The notes under the pieces are model-generated. The model worked only from the letters and a program-made list of their open reading frames with translations, searched no databases and was not told where the DNA came from. A program made the translations under genes and the position numbers. 12,203 bases of DNA from an uncultured Oscillospiraceae bacterium (GTDB lineage: Bacteria; Bacillota; Clostridia; Oscillospirales; Oscillospiraceae): NCBI GenBank assembly GCA_910577805.1, contig CAJTOE010000070.1:1-12203 (forward strand), in the 5' to 3' direction. Numbering within the stretch: position 1 is the stretch's first letter; each line of letters begins with the position of its first letter. Shown piece after piece: positions 6,208 to 12,203 of the stretch.

Positions 6208-6948
6208 ATTTGCAGCAGACTTTCGATGTTGCCGCCTAAAACCAGCTCAGTGATAGAACGGGATGGGCTAACGAACTCAATGAGCTGCCTGCATAACTGC
6301 GGTTCCCCAAACGGTGCATCTGAACCGAACAGGCATTTTTCCGGTACTTCCGTCAGGGCCGTTTTGACCGACAGCGGTGTGAAGGCCGCAGACAAATCCA
6401 AATATGCCCGTCTATGCTCCTTTGCAAAGGCAATCACATCCATCCAATTTGAACCGCCCATGTGTCCAAAGATAACCGGCACAGTGGGATATTTCCGGCA
6501 CAGCTCCATAAGGATTTTTATGCCTCCCAACGTAACCGGGTTAAAAGTGTGTACCCAAATAGGGAGATTGTGATAATCCTCCAAGGCTTTGAACACAGGC
6601 TCCAACTGTTCAATCCGTGTTTCCGAGCCGGGGGTAAATTCACCAATACCCTTGAAACCGTTCCCGGCGATATGTTCCGCTACCCATTCTGCTGTTGCCA
6701 GATTGGAAAGCCCCAGCGGAACTGGGCCAAAACCGCTTTGATATTCGCTTTTCAGGAGAATAGCCGCCGGACAGGAGTTGGTACAGCACTTGCATTTCCG
6801 CGCGGATTGCTTCTAATGCCGCGGATTCGGCCCTCTCAACATGAGGTGTTGTTGCAAACAAAATTACTTTATCCACTCCGGCATCGTCCATTTTCTTGAT
6901 CTGCATGGAAGTGGGGAGCATGACATGTTAGTGGCTGTCTACAATCAT
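6204..6948 (-). pseudogene. Amidohydrolase (TIM-barrel metal-dependent hydrolase), broken
   Basis: The reading frame begins at ATG 6948 (or 6957) after AAGGAAAGGA and gives MIVDSH, then an in-frame TAA (plus 6928-6930), then HVMLPTSMQIKKMDDAGVDK. The stop replaces the middle residue of the metal-binding HxH motif. The frame continues through FATTPHVERAESAALEAIRAEM, then a one-base shift is needed between about 6735 and 6770 to reach FGPVPLGLSNLATAEW and FKGIGEFTPGSE. The rest is well kept: WVHTFNP, FGHMGG and the metal-ligand Asp in LFGSDAPFG, ending at TAG 6204. Together these give an Amidohydro_2-type protein of about 250 residues. Two independent lesions and the loss of the upstream region argue for a real pseudogene over sequencing error. 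The 3' part alone could be read from TTG 6605, but it would lack the HxH ligands. Confidence 0.85.
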
Positions 6949-6974
6949 GGGTTTCATTCCTTTCCTTGCTCTGA

Positions 6975-7192
6975 TATGGCGTAAGAGGCGTTTAGGGAAG
7001 ATCACAACGAGAACTCTGACACAGCAGCTCCGGGAACTGGAAGATCAGAAAATCGTTCAGAGGACGGTCTATCCAGATAATCCGCCGAAAGTGGAGTACG
7101 CTTTGACGGAACTTGGTAAGAGTATTTACCCCGTTTTGAAAGCGCTGTGCGATTGGGGGACAAATTATCAGGAGAGCATATCGTCAGAATAA
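6975..7192 (+). pseudogene. HxlR-family regulator, N-terminus missing
   Basis: From about 6978 the frame reads RKRRLGKITTRTLTQQLRELEDQKIV, the recognition helix and start of the wing of HxlR regulators. It continues with VYPDNPPKVEYALTELGKSIYPVLKALCDWG, the conserved C-terminal half, to TAA 7190-7192. The first 35-45 residues of the normal roughly 110-residue protein, including the usual N-terminal Cys-Pro-Val and first helices, are absent, and the 5' end runs straight into the start of the divergent amidohydrolase. An 81-residue reading from ATG 6947 exists, but its first 10 residues do not resemble the family. A small deletion that removed this regulator's N-terminus and the shared promoter is the simplest explanation. 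It resembles the intact HxlR at 7897-8247. Confidence 0.78.
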
Positions 7193-7194
7193 AG

Positions 7195-7719
7195 TCAGCC
7201 TATGAGGTTTTCGTAGGAAACCAATTTGCTCATCGGGATACGCGTTTGGATATGCCGTTCTGGGCCGGAAGAGTTTTCTCCGGCGTAACCAATTACCAGG
7301 ATATTGACCGGCTCCAGATTGGCGGGGAGGTCGAACTCCCGGCGCAGAACATCCGGCTTGAAATAGCACACCCATACGCTGCCCAGGCCCAGCTCCGTAG
7401 CCTGGAGCATCATGTGGTCGGTCAGGATAGAGGCGTCAATATCCCCGGTCTGCTTTTGGTCAAAGGGACGTACCCACGCCTTGTTGTGGTCGGCGCAGAC
7501 AATGATAGCCAGGGGCGCACCGTAGATGTTGGCGGCTTTGCCGATCTTCGCCAGTCCGTCCTCGCTCTGGACGGCGATTAAATGAACCGGCTGAAGATTG
7601 GCGGCGGTAGGGGCCACATGAGCGGCCTCCAAAATTTTTTCCAGCTTTTCCGGCTCCACCTTCTTGTCTGTGTAGCTGCGGATGGAGCACCGTTTCTTTG
7701 CAATCGTGATAAAGTCCAT
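7195..7719 (-). CDS. Nitroreductase-family FMN oxidoreductase
   Basis: A 174-residue protein with the nitroreductase fold. KKRCSIRSY (8-16) matches the FMN-phosphate-binding R-x-S-x-R motif, and APTAANLQPV (36-45) matches the second flavin-binding loop. DIDASILTDHMMLQATELGLGSVWVC is the conserved long dimer helix followed by the GLGS turn, and FDLPANLEPVNILVIGY is the usual C-terminal block. The length fits the short, compact subgroup. Such enzymes reduce nitro groups, quinones or related electrophiles with NAD(P)H; the physiological substrate is unknown. The start at 7719 has AAGGA 9 nt upstream. It ends 2 nt from the convergent HxlR remnant and is divergent from an intact HxlR gene, a pairing typical of electrophile-response loci. 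Confidence 0.92.
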   Translation of the reverse strand: MDFITIAKKRCSIRSYTDKKVEPEKLEKILEAAHVAPTAANLQPVHLIAVQSEDGLAKIGKAANIYGAPLAIIVCADHNKAWVRPFDQKQTGDIDASILTDHMMLQATELGLGSVWVCYFKPDVLRREFDLPANLEPVNILVIGYAGENSSGPERHIQTRIPMSKLVSYENLIG

Positions 7720-7780
7720 GATATGTTGTCCTTTCTAAATTGATTTGATGGCTGGCCGGTCAGCTCGACCATCTGGCAAG

Positions 7781-7809
7781 ATTTTAACAACATTCGGGAA
7801 TCTTCACAA
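7781..7809 (-). promoter_or_regulatory. Promoter of the nitroreductase gene
   Basis: On the minus strand TTGTGA (plus 7804-7809) and TAAAAT (plus 7781-7786) lie 17 bp apart, with TG one base before the -10 (extended -10). The leader is about 55 nt and contains a near-palindrome at 7751-7764 (GCTGGCCGGTCAGC). Confidence 0.65.
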
Positions 7810-7815
7810 GATTGC

Positions 7816-7844
7816 ACTTTTTCGGTAGGCACTTCCCAAAAAGT
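7816..7844. promoter_or_regulatory. Candidate HxlR operator
   Basis: Inverted ACTTTTT (7816-7822) and AAAAAGT (7838-7844) lie between the two divergent promoters, with half-site centres 22 bp apart. The word GCACTT also occurs twice (7814 and 7829) in direct orientation. HxlR-family regulators commonly bind dyads with ACT/AGT ends; assignment here rests on position and symmetry. Confidence 0.4.
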
Positions 7845-7870
7845 AAGCTCTTTTCTAAATCAACATACCA

Positions 7871-7879
7871 TGATATACT
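7871..7879 (+). promoter_or_regulatory. Extended -10 promoter of the hxlR gene
   Basis: TGATATACT at 7871-7879 is an extended -10 with a TATACT hexamer; no clear -35 is seen. The expected start near 7886 leaves only about 10 nt before the start codon at 7897. Confidence 0.5.
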
Positions 7880-7896
7880 GGGTGCGAGGTGAGACT

Positions 7897-8247
7897 ATGA
7901 AGCAGACACAGTTTAATTGTCCCGTTGAAGCCACGCTGTCACTGATTGGCGGAAAATATAAGCCGCTGATTCTCTGGCACTTGGTAGACCGGCCTTTGCA
8001 TTATATGGAGTTACAGCGGCGTATCCCCAGCGCAACACCCAAAATGCTTTCCCAACAGCTTCACGATCTGGAAGGATGCGGGATGATACATAGAGAGGTG
8101 ATCCCGGAGAAGCCGCCGAAAACGGTGTACTCCCTGACGGCCTTTGGGGAAAGTATTATCCCTGTTCTGGACGCTATGTGCCAATGGGGAACGAATTATA
8201 TGGACGGCTTGGATGTTCAACCGCTGTGTTGCGGCGCGCAAACATAG
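7897..8247 (+). CDS. HxlR-family transcriptional regulator
   Basis: A 116-residue winged-helix regulator: MKQTQFNCPVEATLSLIGGKYKPLILWHL, then MLSQQLHDLEGCGMIHREV as the recognition helix and wing entry, and PPKTVYSLTAFGESIIPVLDAMCQWG at the C-terminus. All family blocks are present. Cys8 in the CPV motif is the residue that acts as a redox or electrophile sensor in several HxlR regulators (YodB/HypR type), so quinone or electrophile sensing is plausible. I chose ATG 7897 because an upstream in-frame ATG (7870) lies within the -10 box; GAGGTGA is 4 nt upstream. It is divergent from the nitroreductase gene, its likely target. A terminator follows at 8255. Confidence 0.93.
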   Translation: MKQTQFNCPVEATLSLIGGKYKPLILWHLVDRPLHYMELQRRIPSATPKMLSQQLHDLEGCGMIHREVIPEKPPKTVYSLTAFGESIIPVLDAMCQWGTNYMDGLDVQPLCCGAQT

Positions 8248-8254
8248 GAAAAGA

Positions 8255-8290
8255 GGGGAACTGCCTGTAAAGGCGGTTCTCCGCTTTTTT
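8255..8290 (+). terminator. Rho-independent terminator after hxlR
   Basis: GGGGAACTGCCT (8255-8266), loop GTAA, and AGGCGGTTCTCC (8271-8282) pair over 12 bp with two G-T wobbles and are followed by GC and six T (8285-8290). It separates the HxlR unit from the two-component operon. Confidence 0.9.
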
Positions 8291-8295
8291 ATTTA

Positions 8296-8304
8296 TGATA
8301 TAAT
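8296..8304 (+). promoter_or_regulatory. Extended -10 promoter of the two-component operon
   Basis: TGATATAAT (8296-8304) is a perfect -10 with the TG extension. The -35 region falls within the upstream terminator stem and has no match. Transcription would start near 8311, giving a leader of about 100 nt. Confidence 0.6.
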
Positions 8305-8321
8305 GTCCAGGACGAGTTGCG

Positions 8322-8355
8322 CCGTCCAGTCACGCTCTCAAACCGTCCAGTCACG
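8322..8355 (+). promoter_or_regulatory. LytTR-like direct repeat pair
   Basis: The 13-mer CCGTCCAGTCACG occurs at 8322-8334 and again at 8343-8355, exactly 21 bp apart (two helical turns). LytTR regulators bind paired 9-bp direct repeats with about this period and a core resembling ACCGTTNAG; ACCGTCCAG differs at one position. A third partial copy, GTCCAG, lies at 8305-8310. The pair lies upstream of the LytTR regulator gene, suggesting autoregulation. Confidence 0.65.
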
Positions 8356-8413
8356 TCAACCGGCTTTACTCCAGCACCCATTTGAACGAATAAGCATGTA
8401 GAGGAATATCAAC

Positions 8414-9139
8414 ATGATAAAAATAGCAATTTGTGATGATGAAGCCAATGTCCGCGCCTATCTCTCGTCATTGATTGAGGCGCAGTCCTGCCCCTGTGAG
8501 GTCGTGGAGTACGCTTCTGCCGGTGACTGCCTTGCAGATCATCGGGAGTTTGACCTTCTCGTTCTGGACATAGAGCTGTCCCCCGACCGCTCCGGCCTGG
8601 ATGGTATGGCTCTGGCCCGGAAAATCAGGGAGTGTACAACCGGGACACAGCCGGTCATTATCTTTGTGACCGGCTATGAGCGGTATGTGTTCGATGCTTT
8701 TGACGTAGGGGCGTTCCAATACCTGCTGAAGCCGGTGGACGAAGAAAAGTTTGCCCAGGTCTTTTCCCGTGCGGTTGCACAGATCGGAACTGCCAGGGAA
8801 AAACCGGGGCGTGTACTGACGCTTCAATCCGCCAACACCAGCCGAACCGTACCGTTGGACAGCATCTACTATATTGAAAGCAGCAATCATAAGGTCGAGC
8901 TGCACTTGAGGAATGGCGAATTTGCCTGCTATGCAAAAATCGGGGATTTGGAGCTGGAACTGCACGACCAGTTTTTCCGCATCCACAAGGGCTATCTGGT
9001 TAATCTCTCCTATGTGGCCGGGTACAGCAAAACGGAAGTGACACTGACAAATGGGGAACGGCTTTTCCTCTCAAAGTACAAGTACCAGGACTTTGTAAAG
9101 GCGTATCTCCATTTCTTGAAAAAAGGAGCGGACCTATGA
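8414..9139 (+). CDS. LytTR-family response regulator
   Basis: A 241-residue AgrA/LytR-type regulator. The receiver domain (about 1-122) has acidic residues D8/D9, the phospho-acceptor D52 (LVLDIE), T86 (FVTGYE) and K106 (LLKPVD). The LytTR DNA-binding domain (about 133-233) includes LDSIYYIESSNHKVELHLRNGE and the typical FFRIHKGYLVNLSYV block. The start ATG 8414 follows GAGGAAT by 8 nt. The stop overlaps the kinase start (ATGA at 9136-9139), so the pair is translationally coupled. It would be phosphorylated by the kinase encoded next and bind direct repeats such as those at 8322-8355. The family is certain; the signal and target genes beyond this operon are unknown. Confidence 0.95.
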   Translation: MIKIAICDDEANVRAYLSSLIEAQSCPCEVVEYASAGDCLADHREFDLLVLDIELSPDRSGLDGMALARKIRECTTGTQPVIIFVTGYERYVFDAFDVGAFQYLLKPVDEEKFAQVFSRAVAQIGTAREKPGRVLTLQSANTSRTVPLDSIYYIESSNHKVELHLRNGEFACYAKIGDLELELHDQFFRIHKGYLVNLSYVAGYSKTEVTLTNGERLFLSKYKYQDFVKAYLHFLKKGADL

Positions 9140-10530
9140 GTGAAACAGGATTCCGCATTTTCAACCGTGCTTTTTCCGCTGGGGCAGAATTGACCTATGC
9201 AGTCCTGCTCACCGCTTTTTTCAAGCCCTTCCTGACTGGCCAGGGCCAGAAGCGGCGAAAACGGCTCACTGTTTTTTGCATCTATATCTTCCTTGACATC
9301 GTCTGCGGCCGGGCCGCATTGCCGCAAGGCTCCTTTGGGCTGATTCTGACGGTACTGCTGCTGGCCGTATCAAAGTGGATGGACTTGGAAAAGCCCTTTG
9401 CGTTCCTCATTACACTGCTCTACTTTAACACCAGGATTTCCAGTGGCCTGATGGTGCAAAGTCTGTATTTCATCGTGGAGCGGTCGCTTCCCTTCCAACT
9501 GGAACTACCAGAGGCGGTCTATCTTCGGTCTGCTGTCCTGTTGGCGCTGCTTCTGCTGTCCCATGCCGCCCTGTTTACCGCTATGCTGTACGCCCTCCAG
9601 CACCAGCTTCAAAAACAGCCGATAACCCTTCACCGGCAGGAACTATGCTATCTCAGCCTGGTGCCAACGGCGGGGATTTTGTTCGGGCAGGTGATCTCCG
9701 GGCTGCTGATCGAGTTCAAGGACGGCGTTTTGCTCCAGCTCTATGAGCGTCACCCGGCATTTCTGGCGGTAATCCCAGTGCTGGCCCTGCTGTTCTACGC
9801 TGGGGCCTACTTGACCATCGCCTTTCAGCAGGGCATGGCGGCGCTGCGGGAGGAACAGGCCAACTATTTCGTAGAACACCAGCAGACACAGGCAATCCGG
9901 GCGCGTATCCATGAGGCGGAGCAGTTCTATACTCGTATCCGTCAACTGAAGCATGAAATGCGGGGCCACATGACTAACATCAAGGCGCTGGCCAGCCGGA
10001 GCGAGTACGCCAGTCTGGAGGACTATATTGCCCGAATGGACGAGAGTATCAGCGACTTTGAAATGACGCTCCAGACGGGAAACCCGGTCACGGATGTAAT
10101 CGTCAACGATGTACGGCGGCGGAGCCTTGACTTGGGCATCCGTTTCCAGGCGGATTTCCATTACCCAGAATCCAGCGCCTATGACGCATTTGACGTGGGT
10201 ATTATCCTGCAAAACCTTCTGCAAAATGCGCTGGAGGCTTGCCAGAAGGACGACGAGGGTGAACGGTTTATCATGCTGACCGGGAAGAGAAAAGGACGCT
10301 TCTTTCTGATAGAAGTCAAAAACGCATTCGGGGGTGAGGTGGTATTCGGGCGGGACGGTTTACCGGTCACAACGAAAAAAGAGGACGTTCCCATGCACGG
10401 CATCGGCTTATCCAACGTGCGCCGGGAAGCGGAGAAGTATATGGGGGAGGTTGAAATAGAAACGGAGCATCACAGGTTCAGTGTAACAGTTTTATTACAG
10501 GAAAAACAATCCAAGGAGGAATATTTATGA
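9136..10530 (+). CDS. AgrC-type membrane histidine kinase (GHKL ATPase)
   Basis: A 464-residue sensor kinase. The first 230 residues carry about six or seven hydrophobic segments (around 16-32, 44-59, 65-80, 87-113, 130-154, 168-192 and 207-230), like peptide-pheromone sensors of the AgrC/HPK10 type. A coiled-coil linker (235-268) leads to the phospho-acceptor H273 in RQLKHEMRGHMTNI. The N-box is NLLQNALEAC with N364, N396 lies in VKNAF, and the G-box is HGIGLSNVRREAEKYMG (421-437). Its start overlaps the regulator stop by 4 nt, with AAAGGAG upstream, and its stop overlaps the next gene by 4 nt. No agrB/agrD-like peptide genes are seen in the window, so the ligand is unknown. Confidence 0.94.
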   Translation: MSETGFRIFNRAFSAGAELTYAVLLTAFFKPFLTGQGQKRRKRLTVFCIYIFLDIVCGRAALPQGSFGLILTVLLLAVSKWMDLEKPFAFLITLLYFNTRISSGLMVQSLYFIVERSLPFQLELPEAVYLRSAVLLALLLLSHAALFTAMLYALQHQLQKQPITLHRQELCYLSLVPTAGILFGQVISGLLIEFKDGVLLQLYERHPAFLAVIPVLALLFYAGAYLTIAFQQGMAALREEQANYFVEHQQTQAIRARIHEAEQFYTRIRQLKHEMRGHMTNIKALASRSEYASLEDYIARMDESISDFEMTLQTGNPVTDVIVNDVRRRSLDLGIRFQADFHYPESSAYDAFDVGIILQNLLQNALEACQKDDEGERFIMLTGKRKGRFFLIEVKNAFGGEVVFGRDGLPVTTKKEDVPMHGIGLSNVRREAEKYMGEVEIETEHHRFSVTVLLQEKQSKEEYL

Positions 10531-11339
10531 ATATCGCAGGTCTTGGCAGACACAGGAATGTCTATTCTTTTCCAGCCAAAAGCACAGAAGCGGCAAAAGC
10601 GGAAGCCGCCCAGACACGCCCTTCCCAGACAGACTCGGTCAGCGTTTCCAAGACGGATGGCGCGGCGTATTTTGACAGTCTGCGTCAAAAATTCGACTGC
10701 GTGAAAAATGGCAATGTTGCCATTTCCGGTTCCTATCTGGACAAGTGCGCCAAGGACCAGGAATTGGCACAGTGCCTGGAAGAAAATCTGGCGGCCTATG
10801 AGCGCTGTGTCCAGCAGGGCTATCAAAATGCGAAGCTGTCCGCAGAGGCTTCTGGCGGGAAATTGGTGAGCTATTCAGAGACTTGGAACATTGACGGCGA
10901 GGGTAATCTCACGATGATTTCGCGTGGTACGGTGGAGGATAATACCGGCACGACGAGCTGGGAGAAGATTCGCAAGGATATTCTGAAACGCATGGAAAAA
11001 ATGCGCAAGGAAATGGCACAGAAGAAACCGGCGATTGCCGGAGAGGACGAGGAAGAGGCCTCCGAGAGCCAAGGCGGTAAGGTGGCTGTTAATGAGGGCA
11101 AGCGCGCCCGGCAGATTGCCGCGGCGAAGTGCCGGAAGGATGTACAGCGGGTGATTGCCCTGCTGCGAAAGGACATGGCAGACTGTAAGGCCGGGCTGGA
11201 ACAGGGCTGGTGCGACGAAGCGGAGATTAACAAGGTGCAGGCGCTGTTGAGTTCTGCCCAAGCCAGGATGAGTCAAGTGCCCGAGGAGGCGGAGGAGCAG
11301 ATGGGTACCAGCGAGTTTGATTTGGCGGGATTGATGTGA
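10527..11339 (+). CDS. Uncharacterised soluble protein 1 of the two-component operon
   Basis: I do not recognise this 270-residue protein with certainty. It starts at ATG 10527, overlapping the kinase stop (ATGA), after a strong AAGGAGGA (10513-10520), so it is coupled to the kinase. No signal peptide or membrane segment is seen. An Ala/Ser/Thr-rich N-terminus (about 1-45) reads MNIAGLGRHRNVYSFPAKS. A middle part (46-135) holds a SYSETWNIDGEGNLTMISRGT stretch, and a charged helical part (140-165) precedes an acidic linker (EDEEEASESQGG). A C-terminal helical region (190-255) contains three Cys. The style recalls short uncharacterised clostridial proteins with a low-complexity N-terminal leader, possibly of the DUF6033 type, but I could not confirm that. 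It is probably produced in response to the kinase signal or feeds back on it. Confidence 0.85.
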   Translation: MNIAGLGRHRNVYSFPAKSTEAAKAEAAQTRPSQTDSVSVSKTDGAAYFDSLRQKFDCVKNGNVAISGSYLDKCAKDQELAQCLEENLAAYERCVQQGYQNAKLSAEASGGKLVSYSETWNIDGEGNLTMISRGTVEDNTGTTSWEKIRKDILKRMEKMRKEMAQKKPAIAGEDEEEASESQGGKVAVNEGKRARQIAAAKCRKDVQRVIALLRKDMADCKAGLEQGWCDEAEINKVQALLSSAQARMSQVPEEAEEQMGTSEFDLAGLM

Positions 11340-11373
11340 TGAATTATACAAGTGCCGATAGGAGTGAAATATT

Positions 11374-12009
11374 TTGAGCTGCACAATCGACCTAAACTAT
11401 TTGACCCGATTGGCCGGGAACTGGTCAAGAACAGGCGCAGTCCGGCAGGCAGCGCCCCAGGGCCGGGACTTTCTGCGTATGGCCGCACAGCTCCGGGCCA
11501 GCGAGAGCAGCGCCGCGCCTGCCCCATCCGAAAAGGCGGATATGAGCATGGAGGCGTACCAGCAGATGATTCGAGAGAAGATTTCGCAGATGTCCCTCTC
11601 GTCTACCCGGCAGATGGAAGCTGTCTCGATCCAGATTTCCGATGCGGCCTTTGAGCGGATGAAAAACGATCCTGACTATGAAGCGTGGGTGCTGAAGGAT
11701 TTACGGGAGGCTTTTTCTCAATCAAATCCGTGGGTAGCTGCCACTGGCGGCGGTTACAGCGTTTTCTACATCGGGGAGACAAAGGAACAATGTCATGCCG
11801 AGGGCTGGTATCCAGGCTGTATGGGCAATCAAGGTGCGGCCATGTTTGAGGATAAGGCCAAGGGCAGCTTTTGGGAACAGCGCATGGAAAACCACAAAAA
11901 ATATATGGAGCTTCAGCAGGAAGCGGCGGCTCGGCGGCGGCTGATGATGAAGCTCCGCATGAATGGCGGTTTCGTCAGCGCCGCAGAGCTTTTGATGGGG
12001 CTGCTTTAG
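11374..12009 (+). CDS. Uncharacterised soluble protein 2 of the two-component operon
   Basis: A 211-residue protein of unknown function. The start is TTG 11374, 9 nt after GGAG (11361-11364). An in-frame TGA at 11365-11367 blocks any longer reading, and no ATG occurs until residue 36, so TTG is well supported. No signal peptide or membrane segment is seen. The N-terminus (about 1-50) has the pattern QGRDFLRMAAQLRAS. A middle block (SMEAYQQMIREKISQMSLSS, then QISDAAFERMKNDPDYEAWVLKDLREAFS, about 59-120) looks helical and is the most conserved-looking part. A Gly/Cys-containing stretch (WVAATGGGYSVFYIGETKEQCHAEGWYPGCMG, 124-155) follows, and the C-terminus is a charged helix. It lies 34 nt after the previous gene and 14 nt before the next. 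Confidence 0.85.
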   Translation: MSCTIDLNYLTRLAGNWSRTGAVRQAAPQGRDFLRMAAQLRASESSAAPAPSEKADMSMEAYQQMIREKISQMSLSSTRQMEAVSIQISDAAFERMKNDPDYEAWVLKDLREAFSQSNPWVAATGGGYSVFYIGETKEQCHAEGWYPGCMGNQGAAMFEDKAKGSFWEQRMENHKKYMELQQEAAARRRLMMKLRMNGGFVSAAELLMGLL

Positions 12010-12023
12010 GGGGAGGAAATATC

Positions 12024-12203
12024 AATGAGCAACACGATTCAGCCAAGTTATGGGACACAGGCATATAGCGCCCCCACAAAGGCCCGTGAAGCCAAGCAGA
12101 CCGGGACACAGGGCAACCGCTTTCTTGCTATGGCGGCGCAGGCCAGCCGGGGCAGAACGGACACGCTGACCACCGGCATGAGCGGCCTCATAGGTATGGC
12201 AGG
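12024..12203 (+). CDS. Uncharacterised protein 3 of the two-component operon (5' part, runs off right edge)
   Basis: The start is ATG 12024 with GGGGGAGGAA just upstream; 60 codons are visible and the frame is open at the window end. The sequence MSNTIQPSYGTQAYSAPTKAREAKQTGTQ leads to NRFLAMAAQASRGRTD. The FLxMAAQ core matches FLRMAAQ in the preceding protein, so the two probably share an N-terminal module. No signal peptide is seen. The function is unknown. Confidence 0.8.

Noticed and set aside
6462..6899. 145-codon plus-strand frame over the amidohydrolase
   Set aside because: It is an antisense shadow with no family match or ribosome binding site.
6604..6921. Programmed frameshift or stop read-through in the amidohydrolase
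   Set aside because: No slippery sequence or stimulatory structure is visible, and two separate lesions plus a damaged neighbour point to decay.
9643..10224. 193-codon minus-strand frame within the kinase
   Set aside because: It is antisense to conserved kinase motifs on the plus strand.

Overview
The window looks like chromosomal DNA of a gut-type Clostridia/Bacillota bacterium, perhaps an Oscillospirales member. This rests on strong GGAGG-type ribosome binding sites, extended -10 promoters, several TTG starts, fairly high G+C and the families present (BspA-type leucine-rich repeats, MerR, HxlR, LytTR/AgrC-type two-component genes). No replication, rRNA, tRNA, phage or CRISPR feature was seen. 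The genus cannot be fixed from the sequence alone.

Left region (1-4638) is a divergent locus. On the minus strand a VWA-domain protein (552-1880) is followed by a BspA-type LRR protein that runs off the left edge (1-512). On the plus strand is an 860-residue LRR-DUF4132 fusion (2056-4638). The two LRR regions are near-copies in opposite orientation and bracket the VWA gene, so the segment between them is a possible inversion unit. Both LRR proteins lack signal peptides and are probably cytoplasmic. VWA and DUF4132 genes occur together with MoxR-type ATPases elsewhere (the E. coli yeh cluster is one example), but no ATPase lies inside this window. This is the best candidate here for a poorly described system.

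Middle region (4639-8290) is patchy and partly decayed. It holds an IS630-type transposase fragment and a short-chain dehydrogenase with a divergent MerR regulator; these two share a classical MerR-type promoter with a 19-bp spacer and a perfect dyad. Next come a broken amidohydrolase (a stop inside the metal-binding HxH motif, plus a frameshift), an HxlR regulator missing its N-terminus, and then an intact nitroreductase with its own divergent intact HxlR regulator. A good intrinsic terminator follows.

Right region (8291-12203) is one plus-strand operon: a LytTR response regulator, an AgrC/GHKL-type membrane histidine kinase, then at least three soluble proteins I do not recognise, with translational coupling at the first two junctions. 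Direct repeats spaced 21 bp upstream of the regulator resemble a LytTR binding site. The array of unknown proteins downstream of a quorum-type sensor is the second candidate for a new system, and it continues past the right edge.
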